In this document: in pieces, positions 8,409-15,573 of the stretch
How the letters are laid out: each line of letters opens with the position of its first letter
How positions within the stretch are numbered: position 1 is the first letter of the stretch
From: Odoribacter laneus YIT 12061
GTDB lineage: Bacteria > Bacteroidota > Bacteroidia > Bacteroidales > Marinifilaceae
Direction of reading: 5' to 3'
DNA: 43,624 nt
Assembly (NCBI RefSeq): GCF_000243215.1
Contig: NZ_JH594596.1
Location: forward strand, 1,199,483-1,243,106
The notes under the pieces: model-generated
Told to the model about the DNA's origin: nothing
The model's input: only the letters and a program-made list of their open reading frames with translations
The model's database searches: none
Position numbers and translations under genes: made by a program

Positions 8409-9275
8409 ATGAAATCCACCTCAAAAAGAACCTTTTACCCGGGAGATGAATGGCTATACTTCAAATTATATACCGGTATCAAAACGGCCGATGATATCTT
8501 GATTCGTTCTGTGTTTCCGGTCGTGAAAAAACTGATGCGGGAAGAAATTATTACAAAATTCTTTTTTCTCCGTTATTCCGATCCGGATTTTCACATTCGT
8601 TTCCGGGTGTTAGTAAAAAATCCTAAAGATTTAGGCTATATTCTGTATACCGTAAATCAGAAATTACAAAGAGCATGCAAAAACGCACAAATCTACCGGA
8701 TTCAAGTGGATACCTATAACCGGGAATTAGAACGTTATGGGAAGGATCATATCGAATTTTCGGAAAGTATTTTCTCTGCCGATAGCGAATGTGTGTTATC
8801 TATACTTAAAATTCTCTGTAAAAAAGATGAAAATTACAGGTGGATGGTCGCTCTCAAAATGATCGATTGTCTTTTCAATGATTTTGGTCTCTCTTTAACA
8901 GAAAAAGCTTCCTATATAGAAAAAATGAGTCTTGGCTTTAAACAGGAATATGGATTCGATATTCACAATATCAAACTCTTAAACAAAATATACCGGCAGC
9001 AAAAACCCAACGTAAATTTGATCTTGAATAATTTACAAAAAGCGCCCGAAGAAATCAGGCGCAGCTATCCTTTTTTGCAAAAGCGTTCCCATAAACTGAA
9101 AGAACTGATAGAGGCAGAACAAGCAGTGCCTTTAAACAATCTCTCTTCTTATATACACATGATGATGAACAGGTTATTCCCCTCTAAAAACAGAATTTAC
9201 GAATTGGTTATTTACGATTTCTTGTTTGAATATTACAGAAGCGAATTAGCCCGAGAACGACACCAAAAACATTGA
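8409..9275 (+). CDS. Lanthipeptide dehydratase, elimination protein (split LanB C-terminal part; thiopeptide-type domain)
   Basis: The 288-residue protein matches the stand-alone elimination domain of LanB enzymes, which removes glutamate to give dehydroamino acids. FFLRYSDPDFHIRFR carries the Arg equivalent to NisB Arg786, QVDTYNRELERYG the second conserved Arg region, and SYIHMMMNRLF the His equivalent to NisB His961. The start MKSTSKR is chosen because it follows the upstream stop by 11 bases; an in-frame extension to 8370 would overlap that gene and adds a peptide without family match. Together with the 731-residue partner the total is about 1020 residues, close to full-length NisB. Confidence 0.88.
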   Translation: MKSTSKRTFYPGDEWLYFKLYTGIKTADDILIRSVFPVVKKLMREEIITKFFFLRYSDPDFHIRFRVLVKNPKDLGYILYTVNQKLQRACKNAQIYRIQVDTYNRELERYGKDHIEFSESIFSADSECVLSILKILCKKDENYRWMVALKMIDCLFNDFGLSLTEKASYIEKMSLGFKQEYGFDIHNIKLLNKIYRQQKPNVNLILNNLQKAPEEIRRSYPFLQKRSHKLKELIEAEQAVPLNNLSSYIHMMMNRLFPSKNRIYELVIYDFLFEYYRSELARERHQKH

Positions 9276-9342
9276 GATACGCCCCTTCTTTTCTGAAACG
9301 GTAATCGGATGCTTCTTGGCCCTACAAAACATACAACCTTTC

Positions 9343-9394
9343 CCTGAAAAAATGTTTCAGGCCTCCCCGAAAGTTTCGAAAGACTGCCGGGGAG
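9343..9394. terminator. Hairpins between convergent RiPP and aconitase-type genes
   Basis: Two adjacent inverted repeats occur: CCTGAAA/TTTCAGG (9343-9361) and CTCCCCG/CGGGGAG (9363-9394). They lie between the elimination-protein stop (9275) and the minus-strand stop at 9399. Neither has a clear T-run, so a bidirectional terminator is likely but not certain. Confidence 0.5.
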
Positions 9395-9398
9395 CCGT

Positions 9399-11177
9399 TC
9401 AGCTAAGCTGTAATAATCCCTTCTTTCGGATCATTTCTATAAAAACCGGATATTCCTCCGGTAAAGAATACGGCTTTTCATTTACTTTTACGACGGCTTC
9501 TTCTAAATTCAGGGTAATCTGATCTCCTACCCGATATGCTTCCAGTATTTGAGGAGCGATAATGATCCATAAACCACAATTGACAGCCATCCGGTAAAAA
9601 CTTCGGTCGACCGATTTTACAATTACGGCAGCGATTCCGGATTCCACTAAACCTATCGCAGCATGTTTTATCAATCTTCCTCTTCCGAAATCCTCGCCGG
9701 CTAAAATAATATCACCGGCTTGTACCCTGCTGGCAAAGGTTCCATCCAAACCTGCGAGAAGATAAGGTCTCATCGCTTCGGCACATTCTATCGGTATTTT
9801 ATACGTCCTTTTTTCCGGAAACAATTGCTCTGCAGCAATATGATCAATATCGGCATAATTCCATATATTCCTGTTTTTCCGGTCCTCTCCTGTCCCTATA
9901 GTAATGGCTTCTATAGGAACAGTCCAATACTCAAATACGTTCTCCGGATAGGCTATCTCTACATCCAATTTTCCCCGTAAAGCCGTCATAGCTACGGTAG
10001 CTGGAGAAGCGATGTATTTTTCCACTCCCACATCTGTCATATGGCGCATAGAATGGCTATTGGTCGTGGAAATAAAGCGTTTTGTCTCCGCCCCTAACAT
10101 ATGACTACTTCCTAAACAAGGTCCGCAACTCGCCCCTAAAACGGATGCCCCAGCTTTCACTATAGCATCGATCAACCCCTCCTTTATAGCTTGTATATAT
10201 ATATCCCGGGAAGCCGGAACAACCGATAGTTGAAAACCCGGAGCCAGACGTTTCCCTCTCAAAAGGCGGGCCACCACTCTCAAATCTTCAATACGCCCGG
10301 ACGAACAGGCTCCTATCAATCCTTCCTGAATAGTAATTTCACCCACTTCTCCTACTCCTTTTATCTCATTTTCAGGAAAAGGAGTCATCACCAAAGGAAA
10401 TACTTTTTCCAAATTGATATATAATTCTTTTTTATAACAGGCATTTTCATCCGCCCAAACCCCCAGGACAGCATAGTCTCCCAGATAATCTGCCAATAAG
10501 TCATCCGGAGGAAAAACCGAATTCTTCACCCCCATTTCTGCCGAAACATTTGCAATCGTCATCCGGTCGGCAATGCTGAGGAAATTCACGCCTTCACCGT
10601 GATACTCTACCGACTGGTAATTTACATTTTCCTCTTTCAACATTCCCATTACCCACAAAGCCAGATCCTTTGCATACACTCCCGGACGAAGCTTCCCGCT
10701 AAGCGTAATTTTAACGGTTTCCGGTACCCGAAACCACATTTTCCCCTTTTTCCATAAAAAAGCCGTCTCCGTTTTATTCAAACCTACGGCAAAACAATTA
10801 AAAGCACCTGCGGTACAAGTATGACTATCACTTCCCACCACGATTAATCCCTGTCGTATAAATCCGGCCAAAACCTGATGACAAATGCCTTTATCACAAT
10901 CAAAAAAATGCTTTACCTGTTGCTCCTCCATAAAATCGTGTATGGAATTGTAATCCCGCATCAATTCATCGGTAGTACCCGTCATCTTCCGGTCTAAAAC
11001 AACCACCAAACGTTCCGGATACAACACTTCCCGTCCTTGCATTTTTTCAAAAAGCTTTCTAATACGGGCCGAATTGTCATGACTTAATACAATATCCGGC
11101 TCTCTATACACGATAGACCCTGCGGGAGCATTCAATATTTTCTCAACGAATGTGCTTTTCCTTTTGCTTCTTTCCAT
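9399..11177 (-). CDS. Fused aconitase/isopropylmalate dehydratase-family protein
   Basis: The 592-residue protein joins a LeuC-like large part (about residues 1-410) to a LeuD-like swivel domain (about 440-592). VGSDSHTCTAGAF, IGACSSGRIEDLR and SCGPCLGSSH supply the three 4Fe-4S cysteines of the family. Two substrate motifs are altered: the usual NRNFxGR is replaced by text around STTNSHSMRHM, and the swivel GxSSREH catalytic Ser/Arg loop reads GRGRLIKHAA. It should be a hydro-lyase by fold, but the substrate, and even activity, are uncertain. No leucine or TCA genes are adjacent. It starts 6 bases after the deformylase-like gene and ends the lipA-lipB-cutC operon. Confidence 0.8.
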   Translation of the reverse strand: MERSKRKSTFVEKILNAPAGSIVYREPDIVLSHDNSARIRKLFEKMQGREVLYPERLVVVLDRKMTGTTDELMRDYNSIHDFMEEQQVKHFFDCDKGICHQVLAGFIRQGLIVVGSDSHTCTAGAFNCFAVGLNKTETAFLWKKGKMWFRVPETVKITLSGKLRPGVYAKDLALWVMGMLKEENVNYQSVEYHGEGVNFLSIADRMTIANVSAEMGVKNSVFPPDDLLADYLGDYAVLGVWADENACYKKELYINLEKVFPLVMTPFPENEIKGVGEVGEITIQEGLIGACSSGRIEDLRVVARLLRGKRLAPGFQLSVVPASRDIYIQAIKEGLIDAIVKAGASVLGASCGPCLGSSHMLGAETKRFISTTNSHSMRHMTDVGVEKYIASPATVAMTALRGKLDVEIAYPENVFEYWTVPIEAITIGTGEDRKNRNIWNYADIDHIAAEQLFPEKRTYKIPIECAEAMRPYLLAGLDGTFASRVQAGDIILAGEDFGRGRLIKHAAIGLVESGIAAVIVKSVDRSFYRMAVNCGLWIIIAPQILEAYRVGDQITLNLEEAVVKVNEKPYSLPEEYPVFIEMIRKKGLLQLS

Positions 11178-11183
11178 TCTGAT

Positions 11184-11798
11184 TTAATTTACCGGGCTTT
11201 GTTCCGGAATCATTTTATCGGTAAACAAAATCCCTTTTAAATGATCCGTCTCATGTTGAAAGATGACAGCCGTAAATCCGCTTACGGTATCCTGTCTTTC
11301 CAGCCCTGACATTTCCTCCAAATAGTTTATAACGATAGTCTCCGAACGACTGACATTTCCCTCGGTATCGGGAATAGACAAACAACCTTCCCGCCCCGTG
11401 ATGCGCGCGGGAGAATAATATACAATCTCCGGATTGATATAAGCCTCAAAAGGTTCTCCCGCTTTATCAAAACGCTGTACAAGGATCAAACACCTGCTTA
11501 TCCCCACCTGGGGAGCCGCTATTCCAACCCCTGGATTACTACTATCCTGTACTGTCGCCAACAAACCTTTTTTTAAAATAGAATAATAGGGAGAATTCAA
11601 TTCCGCATCTGTTAATTTCAGAGCCTCCTGCCGTAAAAAAAGCGAATCTTCCTGCCGGTCTACCGTGCAAATACGCATAATTTGTCCCTTTTGGGATAAA
11701 ATGCGTTCTTTCTCCTGAGCAGAAAAACCCGGCTTTTTACAATTCAGACAGAGTAAAACGAGTACAATTACTCCTCCCCATTTTATTCCTTTATTCAT
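11184..11798 (-). CDS. Peptide deformylase-family protein with export signal (probable lipoprotein)
   Basis: The 204-residue protein carries all three peptide deformylase motifs: GVGIAAPQVG, EGCLSIP (Cys metal ligand) and FQHETDHLKGILF (the HExxH-type helix, here HETDH). Deformylases remove formyl from nascent N-termini in the cytoplasm. This one instead begins MNKGIKWGGVIVLVLLCLNC, a hydrophobic signal ending at a Cys, so it is probably lipid-anchored outside the cytoplasm. The -1 residue is Asn, which is not a classic lipobox, so plain export is also possible. An extra segment (about residues 25-75) precedes motif I. It overlaps the end of cutC by 8 bases. Its substrate is unknown. Confidence 0.8.
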   Translation of the reverse strand: MNKGIKWGGVIVLVLLCLNCKKPGFSAQEKERILSQKGQIMRICTVDRQEDSLFLRQEALKLTDAELNSPYYSILKKGLLATVQDSSNPGVGIAAPQVGISRCLILVQRFDKAGEPFEAYINPEIVYYSPARITGREGCLSIPDTEGNVSRSETIVINYLEEMSGLERQDTVSGFTAVIFQHETDHLKGILFTDKMIPEQSPVN

Positions 11799-12552
11799 GG
11801 GCCATCGTTTTATTTTGCAAAATATTCCTCACTTCCTTTACTTTATCCTCGTCACAGTATGTAATCTGATATTCTGAAATCCCCGGTATTCCTCCCATAA
11901 ATATTGCCGGATTACGGTATTGCATATCGCTTTCCCTTCCATTTTTCGCCGACAGGTGGACAGCATCGACGCCCGTCTCTGCTATCTTTAAAACGTTCCC
12001 GGCATTTACTCCGCTTCCGGCCATAATTTGTATACGCCCTCCGGCTTGTTTTACCATTTTCTTCACCCCATCTATACCTTCTTCGACTGTATTCCTAAAA
12101 CCGGAAGTCAATATACGGAAACATCCCGCTTGAATGACAGCTTCCAAAGCTTTCTCCGGATCCTTTACCATATCAAAAGCCCGATGAAACGTCACCTTTA
12201 ACGGTGCAGCCAAGCGTACTAATTCCCTCGTACGCTCGATATCAATACTTCCATCCCGTTTTAAAATCCCCAGCACCACTCCTTCTACTCCCAACGTTTT
12301 TACCGATAAAATATCTTCCCTCATCTGTTCAAATTCTATGTCGGAATACAGGAAATCCCCTCCCCGTGGACGAATCATAATATAAAGCTGAACGCCGGCC
12401 GTTAACTTCCGAGCTAATTTTACCATTCCCAAGGAAGGGGTCGTACCTCCCTCGTAAATGCCGGCACACAGTTCTATCCGAGTCGCTCCGGCCTTTTTCG
12501 CCGCCAAACAAGATTCTAAAGAATAAGCACAAATTTCCAGTTCACACGTCAT
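11791..12552 (-). CDS. cutC: CutC-family protein
   Basis: The 253-residue TIM-barrel protein matches CutC. It has ELEICAYSLESCLAAKKAGA at the start, then RIELCAGIYEGGTTPS, MIRPRGGDFLYSD, VTFHRAFDM, ILTSGFRN and IMAGSGVNAGN, all characteristic of the family. CutC was named for copper homeostasis, but its biochemical role is unsettled. The start MTCELEIC matches family N-termini; an in-frame ATG seven codons earlier (12573) is possible. It lies 40 bases after lipB and overlaps the deformylase-like gene by 8 bases, so translation is probably coupled. Confidence 0.9.
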   Translation of the reverse strand: MTCELEICAYSLESCLAAKKAGATRIELCAGIYEGGTTPSLGMVKLARKLTAGVQLYIMIRPRGGDFLYSDIEFEQMREDILSVKTLGVEGVVLGILKRDGSIDIERTRELVRLAAPLKVTFHRAFDMVKDPEKALEAVIQAGCFRILTSGFRNTVEEGIDGVKKMVKQAGGRIQIMAGSGVNAGNVLKIAETGVDAVHLSAKNGRESDMQYRNPAIFMGGIPGISEYQITYCDEDKVKEVRNILQNKTMAHE

Positions 12553-12592
12553 ATTTACGGTATTAGTATACAATACAACTCATCTACCACAA

Positions 12593-13321
12593 CTATTCCC
12601 AGCCTTCCAGAGTCCCAGCAACAGGCTCTATCTCAGCATTGAAAACTGTTTCGAACTGTTTCAAAACCTCTCTCTTCACTTCCTCCAGGTCTACAGGCTT
12701 TCCACCTCTTTCTTTTTCTATAGAAGTCACCCCTTTATCGACAAATCCACAAGGGTGAATATAATTAAAATAATTCAAATTTGTATTTACATTCAAGGCA
12801 AATCCATGCATACTGATATAACGGGAACATTTGACTCCGATAGCACATATTTTTCGTTCCGCCGTCGTCCCTACCCCCAGCCATACCCCCGTAGCTCCTT
12901 CTACCCGTTTCCCCTCAAATCCGTATTTGTCAACAGTACGTATAACCACTTCCTCCAACCGATAGACATACTCTTTTACCCCCAACTCAAAATTTTCCAG
13001 ATCGATAATAGGGTAAACGACCAATTGGCCTGGTCCGTGAAAAGTAATATCTCCTCCCCTGTCAACCTTTATAAACTCAGCTTGCTGAGCGCGTAACTGT
13101 ATGGTATTCATTAACATATTGGATTCATGACCACTTTTTCCCAACGTATAAACAGGTCTGTGCTCCGTAAATAAGAGATAATTAGGCGTTCCCTTTTTTT
13201 CTATTTTCTTCTGTTTTACTTTTTCCAGTAATTTTTCCTGAAGTTCCCACACTTGCCGATAAGAACTTAAGCCTAAATCCTTGTATTGTATCTCTCTTCG
13301 ATTTTTCACTTTAGTTTCCAT
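12593..13321 (-). CDS. lipB: Octanoyltransferase LipB
   Basis: The 242-residue protein transfers octanoate from acyl carrier protein to lipoyl domains in the cytoplasm. Diagnostic motifs are RGGDITFHGPGQLVVYPI, IGVKCSRYISMHGFALNV (catalytic Lys) and HPCGFVDKGVTSI (catalytic Cys). It follows lipA by 47 bases in the same direction, giving the complete two-step de novo lipoylation pathway. Confidence 0.96.
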   Translation of the reverse strand: METKVKNRREIQYKDLGLSSYRQVWELQEKLLEKVKQKKIEKKGTPNYLLFTEHRPVYTLGKSGHESNMLMNTIQLRAQQAEFIKVDRGGDITFHGPGQLVVYPIIDLENFELGVKEYVYRLEEVVIRTVDKYGFEGKRVEGATGVWLGVGTTAERKICAIGVKCSRYISMHGFALNVNTNLNYFNYIHPCGFVDKGVTSIEKERGGKPVDLEEVKREVLKQFETVFNAEIEPVAGTLEGWE

Positions 13322-13368
13322 TCCTTCCTCAATAAAACACTTCGACAGATTTTTGTCAGGAATCCTCT

Positions 13369-14229
13369 TTATTCCGCTTGTTTTACATGTTTTTCTGCAT
13401 GATAACTGGATCTTACCAAAGGTCCGCTCTCCACATGTGTAAAACCTTTTTGCATCCCTATGCGGCGGTATGCTTCAAAAGTTTCCGGAGTGATGTATTC
13501 TTTTACTTCCACATTGGCAGCAGTCGGTTGCAAATATTGGCCAATAGTCATGACAGCACAGCCGGCAGCACGCAAATCGTCCATCGTTTCCAGAATTTCT
13601 TCCCGCGTTTCCCCCAAACCAAGCATAATGCCGGATTTGGCTACAATTCCCGACGCTGCAACCTGATGCACTACACCTAAAGACATGTCGTAAGTTGCCC
13701 TGCTGCGTATCTCTTTTGTCAAACGCCTTACCGTCTCCAAATTATGCGAAATCACTTCTGGTTTTGCCTCAATAATTTGTCCGATCAACTCCGATCTTCC
13801 CTGAAAATCCGGAATCAATACTTCCATTGTCACCGAAGGATTCATTTCCTTAACAGCCCGTATCACCTTTACCCAATGGGTTGCCCCTAAATCTTCCAAA
13901 TCATCCCGGTCCACAGAAGTAATGACAGCATGTTTCAAATGCAACAATTTCACAGAACTTGCTATGTGATGAGGTTCCTCCGGATCTAAAGGGAGAGGCC
14001 TCCCTGTCGTCACATTACAAAACCGGCAGTTTCGCGTACAAATGTTACCGCCTATCATAAAAGTCGCAGTTCCACATCCCCAGCATTCTCCCTGATTCGG
14101 ACACATACCACTCGTGCATATCGTATGCAAATGATGTTCCCGTACTATATTTAACACTTCTACCGATAATTGTCCTTTCGGTAACTTTATCTTTAACCAT
14201 TCCGGTTTTCTTCGACTATTACACCCCAT
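13369..14229 (-). CDS. lipA: Lipoyl synthase LipA
   Basis: The 286-residue radical-SAM enzyme inserts two sulfurs into protein-bound octanoyl groups. The auxiliary cluster cysteines are in CTSGMCPNQGECW, and the radical-SAM cluster is CTRNCRFC (CxxxCxxC). SSYHAEK near the C-terminus contributes the family Ser ligand. It is the first gene of the lipA-lipB-cutC-deformylase-aconitase run and is preceded by a terminator belonging to nth. Confidence 0.97.
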   Translation of the reverse strand: MGCNSRRKPEWLKIKLPKGQLSVEVLNIVREHHLHTICTSGMCPNQGECWGCGTATFMIGGNICTRNCRFCNVTTGRPLPLDPEEPHHIASSVKLLHLKHAVITSVDRDDLEDLGATHWVKVIRAVKEMNPSVTMEVLIPDFQGRSELIGQIIEAKPEVISHNLETVRRLTKEIRSRATYDMSLGVVHQVAASGIVAKSGIMLGLGETREEILETMDDLRAAGCAVMTIGQYLQPTAANVEVKEYITPETFEAYRRIGMQKGFTHVESGPLVRSSYHAEKHVKQAE

Positions 14230-14361
14230 ATCTTTAAATTGTCTATTTTTTCGTTTCTCTTCCCGACAAACAACATTTCCTTTCAGAGGATCAGAAACGT
14301 ATTTTTATAAACCTCCCGGGAAAGAGCCATATTTTACACAAAAATAAAAAGAAACCCTTAA

Positions 14362-14399
14362 GAAAAGAAAAAAGGAGGCATCTTTTCACAGATACCTCC
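14362..14399 (-). terminator. Terminator downstream of nth and the candidate small RNA
   Basis: On the minus strand GGAGGTATCT and AGATGCCTCC form a stem with one mismatched step around a short loop (plus positions 14374-14399), followed by TTTTTTCTTTTCTT. It isolates lipA from the upstream nth transcript. Confidence 0.8.
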
Positions 14400-14513
14400 A
14401 CTGACTAACCCTTAAATCCAAAATTAATAAAATTTCCCGTTTTATTATTACTTAGCTGTTTCCCTTTTTCAAGGGCTTTCAATACTAAGATGAAAAATAA
14501 TGCAAATAGTTGC
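14400..14513 (-). ncRNA. Candidate structured small RNA or nth 3' UTR element
   Basis: Between the nth stop and the terminator at 14362-14399 the minus strand holds a nested hairpin. CTTAG/CTAAG (plus 14451-14455 and 14485-14489) encloses CCCTT/AAGGG (14462-14475). With the terminator hairpin this could make an RNA of about 130 nt. I see no ATG-started ORF in it and only a poor promoter (ACTATTTGC near 14510). It may be just the nth 3' UTR. Confidence 0.3.
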
Positions 14514-14531
14514 GTCGGGAAAGAAAAAAAA

Positions 14532-15167
14532 TTATTTTTTTTCAAAATATCTGCAATAATCACGAATTCCGCAGGATTCGCATTTCGGACGACGTGCCGT
14601 ACAAGTATATCTACCGTGCAATATCAACCAATGATGAGCGGTAGACAAAATTTCAGACGGTATATTTTTTACCAATTGTTTTTCTGTTTCCAAAGGCGTT
14701 GTGGCGTTGGTCACCAAACCTATCCGATCTGCTACCCGGAATACATGCGTATCTACAGGCATAGCCGGCCGGTGAAAAGCTACAGCTTCTATTACATTAG
14801 CCGTTTTTCTACCGACTCCCGGAAGTGTTTGTAATAATTCCATATCATCCGGTACCTTCCCATCAAAATCACTCACTAATTTCTTAGCCATCGCAGAGAG
14901 ATGCTTGGCTTTATTATTGGGATAAGAAATCGATTTAATCAGTTCGTAGATTTCCCCAACCTCCGCTTTTGCCATAGCTTCTGCCGTTGGGAAACGCTCA
15001 AAAAGAGCAGGCGTGGTCATATTTACCCGTTTATCCGTACACTGAGCGGATAAAATTACGGCGACTAACAATTCAAAAGGATTCTGGTATTTTAATTCGC
15101 TTTCAGCAACCGGCATATTTTCACTAAACCAATTTATAAATCCCTCATATCTTTCTTTCGTTGTCAT
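14532..15167 (-). CDS. nth: Endonuclease III (DNA glycosylase/AP lyase)
   Basis: The 211-residue base-excision-repair enzyme removes oxidised pyrimidines and cuts at abasic sites. It shows the helix-hairpin-helix with catalytic Lys (LPGVGRKTANVI), the catalytic Asp (MPVDTHVFRV) and the C-terminal 4Fe-4S site with spacing C-x6-C-x2-C-x5-C (CTARRPKCESCGIRDYC). The length is normal. It is monocistronic, with a terminator downstream. Confidence 0.97.
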   Translation of the reverse strand: MTTKERYEGFINWFSENMPVAESELKYQNPFELLVAVILSAQCTDKRVNMTTPALFERFPTAEAMAKAEVGEIYELIKSISYPNNKAKHLSAMAKKLVSDFDGKVPDDMELLQTLPGVGRKTANVIEAVAFHRPAMPVDTHVFRVADRIGLVTNATTPLETEKQLVKNIPSEILSTAHHWLILHGRYTCTARRPKCESCGIRDYCRYFEKK

Positions 15168-15573
15168 ATTCTCATGTTTTATTAAAAGTCCGTATTTTAC
15201 CTTTCACTCCGCCTTTACAGATGTTTTATTTTCTTTTCCCCCCCATTCGTTTCTTTTTCAGACGCCTTTCCGCCATCTTATTGGACACTTTTAAAGAAAC
15301 TTTCACAAAAATAGAATTTATTACTCAATATTCTTGAAAAGAAATCCCTATTTTTGTCCGAAAAGAGTTCTAAAATAGAAAACGCTTATAAAGCCAGATT
15401 AAAAGATGAAAGGCAGACCTTTAAACTAAAAACGTTCGGAAAGTCATAAGCAAATTTTCAAAAAAAGACCGTTGGCTGGCGGAATGCTTTGGCAAACGCT
15501 TCGGTTCCATTTTACAAAACTCTTGAAAGATACAATTAATCATCAACGTTTATGGATAAATAAAAGGAAAGTG
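15168..15573. other. Divergent intergenic region, nth / relA-like
   Basis: These 406 bases include a C-run followed by a T-rich stretch and a candidate plus-strand -7 box at 15349-15356. The plus-strand frame of the downstream gene is open from 15472, but residues before MGDFKSK do not resemble the RelA/SpoT N-terminus, so I leave them as 5' leader. Confidence 0.5.
15349..15356 (+). promoter_or_regulatory. Candidate -7 box for the relA-like gene
   Basis: TATTTTTG matches TAnnTTTG. No good TTTG lies 19-21 bases upstream. If used, the 5' leader is about 210 nt. Confidence 0.33.

Noticed and set aside
9316-9522. 68-codon plus-strand frame after the elimination protein as a precursor
   Set aside because: It starts with TTG, crosses two hairpins and mostly mirrors the end of the aconitase-type gene.
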